A DNA stretch of 64,000 bases from the NCBI RefSeq assembly GCF_020103695.1, contig NZ_JAHXBF010000021.1:186001-250000 (forward strand), in the 5' to 3' direction. This DNA is from Hyalangium versicolor. Lineage in GTDB: Bacteria > Myxococcota > Myxococcia > Myxococcales > Myxococcaceae. A program made the position numbers and the translations under genes. Below are positions 59,564-64,000 of the stretch, piece by piece. The notes below the pieces were generated by a model. The model saw nothing but the letters and a program-made list of their open reading frames with translations, ran no database searches and was not told the DNA's origin. Every line of letters begins with the position of its first letter. Position 1 is the first letter of the stretch.

Positions 59564-59627
59564 ATTTGCTCCGCGGTGAGGCTCTTTGGTACTTGCCCAA
59601 GCGCAGACCCCTGCAAAGGAGCAACGG

Positions 59628-61064
59628 ATGACGGCACTGCGTGTGAGCGGTCGTTTCCTCGTGGCGGCACTCAGCGTGTTCGCGGGAGCATGCGAGTCCC
59701 AGCAAGGAGGAGGTCCCGATGACGGCACGACACCGCCTCCGGCGGAGGTGGTCGCGTGCCGCGAGCGCATCGCCGCGAAGACGGCGGAGGTGAAGGCGGC
59801 CAACATCGACATCGACAGCTGGCCCATCACCGATGCGACGGAGATGGCCGAGCTCACCACCTCTGTGGCGCAGACGCCGGACAACTACCAGGAGTACGAC
59901 GGGCACTACCGGCAGTTGACGAACCACCCGGGCTGCTTCACCACCAACCTCTACTACGACAAGTCCAACACCTCCGGCACCACGCCGTACACGGATGGAA
60001 ACAACGACGGCAAGTGGACCGGCGCCACGACGTTCGGCGGACCCAACGCCGCCACCGGGTTCAAGGACGGAGACAAGGCTGTCATCCCGGGATATCCCTG
60101 TGCTGCCAAGGAGTACGCCCAACCCAGTGAGGACACCTCCAAGCCCATCGTCATCCTGGTGCACGGCAACTCCACGCGCCCGCACACCTGGGAGAAGTTC
60201 CTCCTGCCGCCTGGCACCCAGCCCACCACCTCCTACGAGAACGTCCAGTTCACCCCGGACACCACGGCGAGGGATCAGCTCGCAGAGAAGCTGATCGACC
60301 AGCGCTACCGCGTCATCGCCGTGGACTTCCGCACGGACATCGTCACCAACATCGATCCCGCGTCCAACAGCACCACGTACAACTCCTCGGGCAACATCGA
60401 TCATGGGTGGTCCACCCCCATCCTCCAGTCGCTCATCAAGGCGGTGATCAAGAACAACCCGAACCGCAAAGTGGCGCTCATCGGCCACTCCATGGGCGTC
60501 ACCGTGGCGCGGGATGCCCTGCGCCGGCTCTACGTGGAACATCTCCAGGGCAAGCCGGACTCCATCAACCCCTTCCCGCACGTGAGCCACGTCATCCTCG
60601 GGTCGGGCGCCAACCACGGTGTGTCCACGTATGATCCGGCGCTGGGCGCGCTGTGCGACAACAACAAGACGATGCGCGGCACCGTCGTCTGTGAGATGGG
60701 CAGCCGCTCCAACTACAAGGAGACCTACTTCGCCAAGCCGCTCAACGGCCCCCGAGACTTGTTCGCCACGCCGTGCGCGGACGGGGACTACGCCTTCGGC
60801 AAGACGGGCCAGTGCGAGGGCAACGTGGTGAAGTACTTCACCATCACGATGACGGACAAGGAGAAGGGGACCAACTATCAGGACCTCTATGTCTCCGAGG
60901 CGGCGTCGCGCATCGACATGGATGGGTGCGTGACGAACAAGCTCAACACGCTCAACGACTACGATACGAGCGGCTACTTCAACAAGGGCTTCATCGCCAA
61001 CCACTTCGGATCCTTGCGCTCCGAGGCCGGCTTGAACCTGGCGCTCCAGTACCTGGCGCAGTAG
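59628..61064 (+). CDS. Exported triacylglycerol lipase-like protein 2
   Basis: 478 residues, ATG after AAAGGAGC. Lipoprotein signal (VFAGAC, Cys22). A ~170-residue N-terminal region with paired cysteines precedes the hydrolase domain: PIVILVHGNSTRPHTW, nucleophile Ser288 in ALIGHSMGVTVA, then GSGANHGVS. Similar in family to lipase 1 but longer. The double operator C/D lies directly upstream. The beta-barrel gene 95 bp downstream is probably in the same transcript. Confidence 0.9.
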   Translation: MTALRVSGRFLVAALSVFAGACESQQGGGPDDGTTPPPAEVVACRERIAAKTAEVKAANIDIDSWPITDATEMAELTTSVAQTPDNYQEYDGHYRQLTNHPGCFTTNLYYDKSNTSGTTPYTDGNNDGKWTGATTFGGPNAATGFKDGDKAVIPGYPCAAKEYAQPSEDTSKPIVILVHGNSTRPHTWEKFLLPPGTQPTTSYENVQFTPDTTARDQLAEKLIDQRYRVIAVDFRTDIVTNIDPASNSTTYNSSGNIDHGWSTPILQSLIKAVIKNNPNRKVALIGHSMGVTVARDALRRLYVEHLQGKPDSINPFPHVSHVILGSGANHGVSTYDPALGALCDNNKTMRGTVVCEMGSRSNYKETYFAKPLNGPRDLFATPCADGDYAFGKTGQCEGNVVKYFTITMTDKEKGTNYQDLYVSEAASRIDMDGCVTNKLNTLNDYDTSGYFNKGFIANHFGSLRSEAGLNLALQYLAQ

Positions 61065-61159
61065 CAGCTCTCCCCTTCGTGAGGCGGGCCCGGTTCGCGC
61101 TTCGGCGTGGCCGTGGCCCGCTCGTTCCCTCTCCTCTTCGCGCAGGCACCTTGCTCCCT

Positions 61160-62599
61160 ATGAAGCGACTCTCCGTGTTCCTCTCAGTGGCCCTGTGGAC
61201 CGCACCGGCGTGGGCCCAGACCGCGGGCGCGAGCCCCGCCGAGTCTTCTCCCTCGACCGTTCCCTCAGGTGGAACGCAGGCTCCCGAGGGTGCACCTGCC
61301 GCCGAGTCTTCCGGCCAGCCTCCGCCGGGTCCGGCAACGGCCGCGGAGTCCTCGCCTGCCACCCCGGAGGCGAAGTCCGAGCCGGGCGCTGGCGCTGGCA
61401 AGTCGGAGCTGCTGACGCCCCCCGCGCTTCCGGCTGCCAGGCCGAGTCTGGCCTTCGGAAATGACACCTTCTACGTGAAGCCCATCCTGGCCCTTGCGGG
61501 TGGCGTGCATGTGGAGCGGCTCATCCAGACCCTCAACAAGAACCGCGAGAGCCGCACCACCACGCTGGCGCTCACGCGCTTCGGCTTCGAGGGCAAGCTG
61601 GGCTCCTATGTCTCCTTCCGCAGCGAGTTCGAGCGCAACATCCGCGCCCACGGCTCGGGCGTCTGGGAGGGCACGGCCTCCTTCAGCGTGAGGGATCAGT
61701 ACCTGCGCCTGCAGCGCTGGAACGCCACGGCGGACGCCGGCATCATCACGGATCAGGCCAGCGTGGACTTCATCTCCACCCACATCGCGGACGTGCTGCT
61801 GGCGGACAAGTACACGCGCGATCCGCTGCTCTACAGCGGCTTCAACCGAGGGCAGGGCATCCAGGCTTCGTACCTGTGGCACGGGCTGCGCGCCGGCCTG
61901 AGCTTCACCGCCGCCAACCCGCTGAGCACCTCCGCCTCGTATCAGGTGGGCGGCACCTTCGGTGGCGGCAGCCGCCTCTGGGAGCGTCCCCTGGGCAACT
62001 TCCGCATCGGCCAGCCCGATGACGACCTGCACTTCCAGATGCTCACCCCGTCGCTCACGTACACGCACGAGTGGTTCGAGGCCAAGGCCGCGCTGCAGAC
62101 GTTCAACGTGAACTACCAGACCAACTCGCGCACCGATCCGCGCATCAAGGGCTACAACGTGCGCGGCAACCTGCTGGGCAAGCTCCGCGTCGATCCGGGA
62201 GTGCCGCTGCTCATCACCCCCTTCGTCAACTACGCGCGCGTGGAGAACGATGTGACGAACAGCGCCGCGGGCTTCGGCGACACGCTGCTGGAGACGCGCT
62301 ACCGCGCCAACACCTTCTCGGCCGGACTGGATGTGAGCCTGAAGGATCGCTCGGGCATCGGCTTCGAGATGGCTCGCGTCTCGGACAAGTCGCCCACCTT
62401 CATCGCTCCCACGGGGAACACTCCCGCCAGCGAGCCTGTCACCCACACCCTGCAGACGTACGTCAACGTCGGCGGGACGTGGTGGCTCACCAATGAGGTG
62501 GCCCTGGGCGCCCGCTATGCGCGCTACCAGAAGAAGGTCACCAAGCTGGAGGACGAGATCGACGCCTCGTACTTCCTCACGCTGCGCATGGTGCTGTAG
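61160..62599 (+). CDS. Outer-membrane porin-like beta-barrel protein
   Basis: 479 residues. Signal peptide (LSVFLSVALWTAPAWA), a Pro/Ala/Ser-rich linker (~20-85), then a phosphate-porin-like barrel: LTRFGFEGKLGSYVSFRSEFE, FSVRDQYLRLQRWNATADAG, and many strands to the C-terminal TLRMVL. The opening resembles OprP/OprO-type carriers. Downstream of lipase 2, it may take up lipase products or be a general porin. Confidence 0.82.
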   Translation: MKRLSVFLSVALWTAPAWAQTAGASPAESSPSTVPSGGTQAPEGAPAAESSGQPPPGPATAAESSPATPEAKSEPGAGAGKSELLTPPALPAARPSLAFGNDTFYVKPILALAGGVHVERLIQTLNKNRESRTTTLALTRFGFEGKLGSYVSFRSEFERNIRAHGSGVWEGTASFSVRDQYLRLQRWNATADAGIITDQASVDFISTHIADVLLADKYTRDPLLYSGFNRGQGIQASYLWHGLRAGLSFTAANPLSTSASYQVGGTFGGGSRLWERPLGNFRIGQPDDDLHFQMLTPSLTYTHEWFEAKAALQTFNVNYQTNSRTDPRIKGYNVRGNLLGKLRVDPGVPLLITPFVNYARVENDVTNSAAGFGDTLLETRYRANTFSAGLDVSLKDRSGIGFEMARVSDKSPTFIAPTGNTPASEPVTHTLQTYVNVGGTWWLTNEVALGARYARYQKKVTKLEDEIDASYFLTLRMVL

Positions 62600-62605
62600 G
62601 CCCGC

Positions 62606-63982
62606 TCAGCACTCGATGATGTTCACGGCGAGGCCGCCACGCGCGGTCTCCTTGTACTTCGTCTTCATGTCCGCGCCCGTCTCGCGCATGGTCTTGATGA
62701 CCTTGTCCAGCGAGACCTTGTGAGAGCCATCGCCGCGCAGCGCCAACCGCGCGGCGTTGATGGCCTTCACCGCGCCCATGGCGTTGCGCTCGATGCACGG
62801 CACCTGGACCAGCCCACCCACCGGATCGCACGTGAGCCCCAGGTTGTGCTCCATGCCGATCTCGGCGGCGTTCTCCACCTGTTCGGGCGTTCCTCCGAGC
62901 ACCTCGGTCAGGCCCGCGGCGGCCATGGAGCAGGCCACGCCCACTTCGCCCTGGCAGCCGACCTCGGCGCCCGAGATGGAGGCGTTCTCCTTATAGAGGA
63001 TGCCGATGGCCGCGGCTGTGAGCAGGAAGCGGATGGCGCCGTCCTCGTCCGCTCCGGCGACGTGGCGCATGTAGTAGCTCAGCACCGCCGGGATGACGCC
63101 CGCTGCTCCGTTGGTCGGGGCCGTGACGACGCGCCCGCCAGCGGCGTTCTCCTCGTTCACCGCCAGGGCGTAGAGGTCCACCCAGTCCATCACCAGCAAC
63201 GGGTCTCCTCCCGCGCGGGTGTCCGTCTTCAGCTTGCGGAACAGGGCCGGAGCGCGGCGCACCACCTTGAGCCCTCCGGGCAGCACGCCCTCTCGCTCGC
63301 AGCCGCGCTTCACGCACGCCTCCATCGTCTTCCAGATGGTGAGCAGTCCCTCGCGCACCTGTGCCTCGGGACGCCAGGCTTTCTCGTTCTCCAGCATCAG
63401 CGTCGAGATCGACAGGCCGTTCACCTTGCAGCGCCCGAGCAGCTCTCCCCCGCTGTTGAAGGGGTAGGGCAGGGGCGTCTTGTCCTCCATGAAGGGCAGC
63501 TCGGCGCTCACGTCGTCGTTCACCACGAAGCCGCCGCCGACCGAGTAGTAGATGCGGGAGAGCAGCTCCTTGCGCTCCGCGTCATAGGCCGCGAAGCGCA
63601 TCCCATTCGGGTGCTTCGGCAGGGACGCGCGCTTGTGCAGCACGATGTCCTCGGTGTCACTGAAGGTGATGGGGTGGTGGCCCAGCAGGCGAAGCGTGCG
63701 CTCGGAGTGCACGCGATCGAGCGTCGAGGGGATGGCATCCGTGTCCACCTTATCGGGCAGCTCTCCCTGCAGGCCGAGGATCACCGCCTTGGGGCTGCCG
63801 TGCCCCTTGCCCGTCGCTCCGAGCGAGCCGAACAGCTCCGCCTTCACGGAGGCGGTGCGCCCGAGCAGTCCCGTCTCCTCCAGGGCCTCGACGAAGCGCC
63901 GCGCGGCACGCATGGGGCCCACGGTGTGGGAGGAAGACGGACCGATACCGATCTTGAAGAGTTCGAAGGCGCTGACGGCCAT
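62606..63982 (-). CDS. sdaA: L-serine ammonia-lyase (iron-sulfur type)
   Basis: 458 residues, full single-chain length with beta and alpha domains. SSSHTVGPMRAA opens the protein, GSLGATGKGHGS follows, and the cluster-binding cysteines are in GCQGEVGVACSMAAAG, LTCDPVGGLVQVPCIERN. These are the hallmarks of the 4Fe-4S serine deaminases that convert L-serine to pyruvate and ammonia. Convergent with the porin gene (6-bp gap). The start is near the window end. Confidence 0.95.
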   Translation of the reverse strand: MAVSAFELFKIGIGPSSSHTVGPMRAARRFVEALEETGLLGRTASVKAELFGSLGATGKGHGSPKAVILGLQGELPDKVDTDAIPSTLDRVHSERTLRLLGHHPITFSDTEDIVLHKRASLPKHPNGMRFAAYDAERKELLSRIYYSVGGGFVVNDDVSAELPFMEDKTPLPYPFNSGGELLGRCKVNGLSISTLMLENEKAWRPEAQVREGLLTIWKTMEACVKRGCEREGVLPGGLKVVRRAPALFRKLKTDTRAGGDPLLVMDWVDLYALAVNEENAAGGRVVTAPTNGAAGVIPAVLSYYMRHVAGADEDGAIRFLLTAAAIGILYKENASISGAEVGCQGEVGVACSMAAAGLTEVLGGTPEQVENAAEIGMEHNLGLTCDPVGGLVQVPCIERNAMGAVKAINAARLALRGDGSHKVSLDKVIKTMRETGADMKTKYKETARGGLAVNIIEC

Positions 63983-64000
63983 GGGAGAGGAGTGCTCGAA

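Overview
The window looks like chromosome of a myxobacterium from the Cystobacterineae (Archangium, Cystobacter, Hyalangium, Stigmatella or Myxococcus type). The reasons are very high GC with strong GC bias at third codon positions, a SitA-type lipoprotein toxin with its immunity gene (a system described in myxobacteria), a Ser/Thr kinase, several multi-PAS histidine kinases, an NtrC-type regulator and many lipoproteins. I saw no rRNA, tRNA, CRISPR array, transposase or integrase.

Region 1 (1-6.8 kb) is a kin-discrimination toxin island. It begins inside a toxin gene with a papain-like C-terminus, followed by its coupled immunity-type gene. Then come small lipoproteins, a TPR-like protein and a JAMM-like lipoprotein with an overlapping lipoprotein partner. 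A decayed second copy of the toxin tip follows with an intact second immunity copy, and the island ends with a complete SitA-type toxin (LHH nuclease) and a SUKH immunity gene. A ~24-bp intergenic repeat occurs three times between these modules.

Region 2 (7-17.5 kb) holds an NtrC-family response regulator, a saccharopine dehydrogenase-like enzyme, a chemoreceptor plus TPR protein, a two-gene ATPase/DUF4276 unit resembling a defence module (the DUF4276 gene is frameshifted) and an AsmA protein. Region 3 (17.7-24 kb) holds a DUF5916-like outer-membrane protein and a BlaI / M56 sensor protease / repeat-protein operon with two phased palindromic operators. Region 4 (24-33 kb) has poorly characterised membrane and soluble proteins, rlmA, a Ser/Thr kinase and a VWA protein. 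Region 5 (33-41 kb) carries three histidine kinases, a rhodanese and a divergent Lgt-like protein. Region 6 (42.5-46.2 kb) has two subtilases and a small partner protein.

Region 7 (46.4-62.6 kb) is the most interesting part. A TetR regulator heads an apparent operon with a KASIII-like protein lacking the His and Asn of its triad, an acyl-CoA ligase, a lipoprotein, a beta-barrel and a lipoprotein alpha/beta hydrolase. Six copies of a 24-bp imperfect palindrome (core TGAA-N6-TTCA) lie in front of the TetR gene, a FabG-like dehydrogenase and two exported lipases. I read this as one lipid/ester-scavenging regulon: exported lipases release acyl chains, barrels may pass them inward, the ligase activates them, and the dehydrogenases and KASIII-like protein act on the products, with the TetR protein as the likely acyl-responsive switch. 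The window ends with an L-serine ammonia-lyase.

Gene-free stretches near or above 300 bp are 8345-8667 (25-bp palindromic repeat), 28247-28791 (nothing convincing), 30292-30710 (second copy of that repeat), 36285-36575 (promoters of two divergent kinases), 42151-42496 (upstream of the subtilases), 46149-46435 (nothing recognised) and 59344-59627 (double TetR-type operator).
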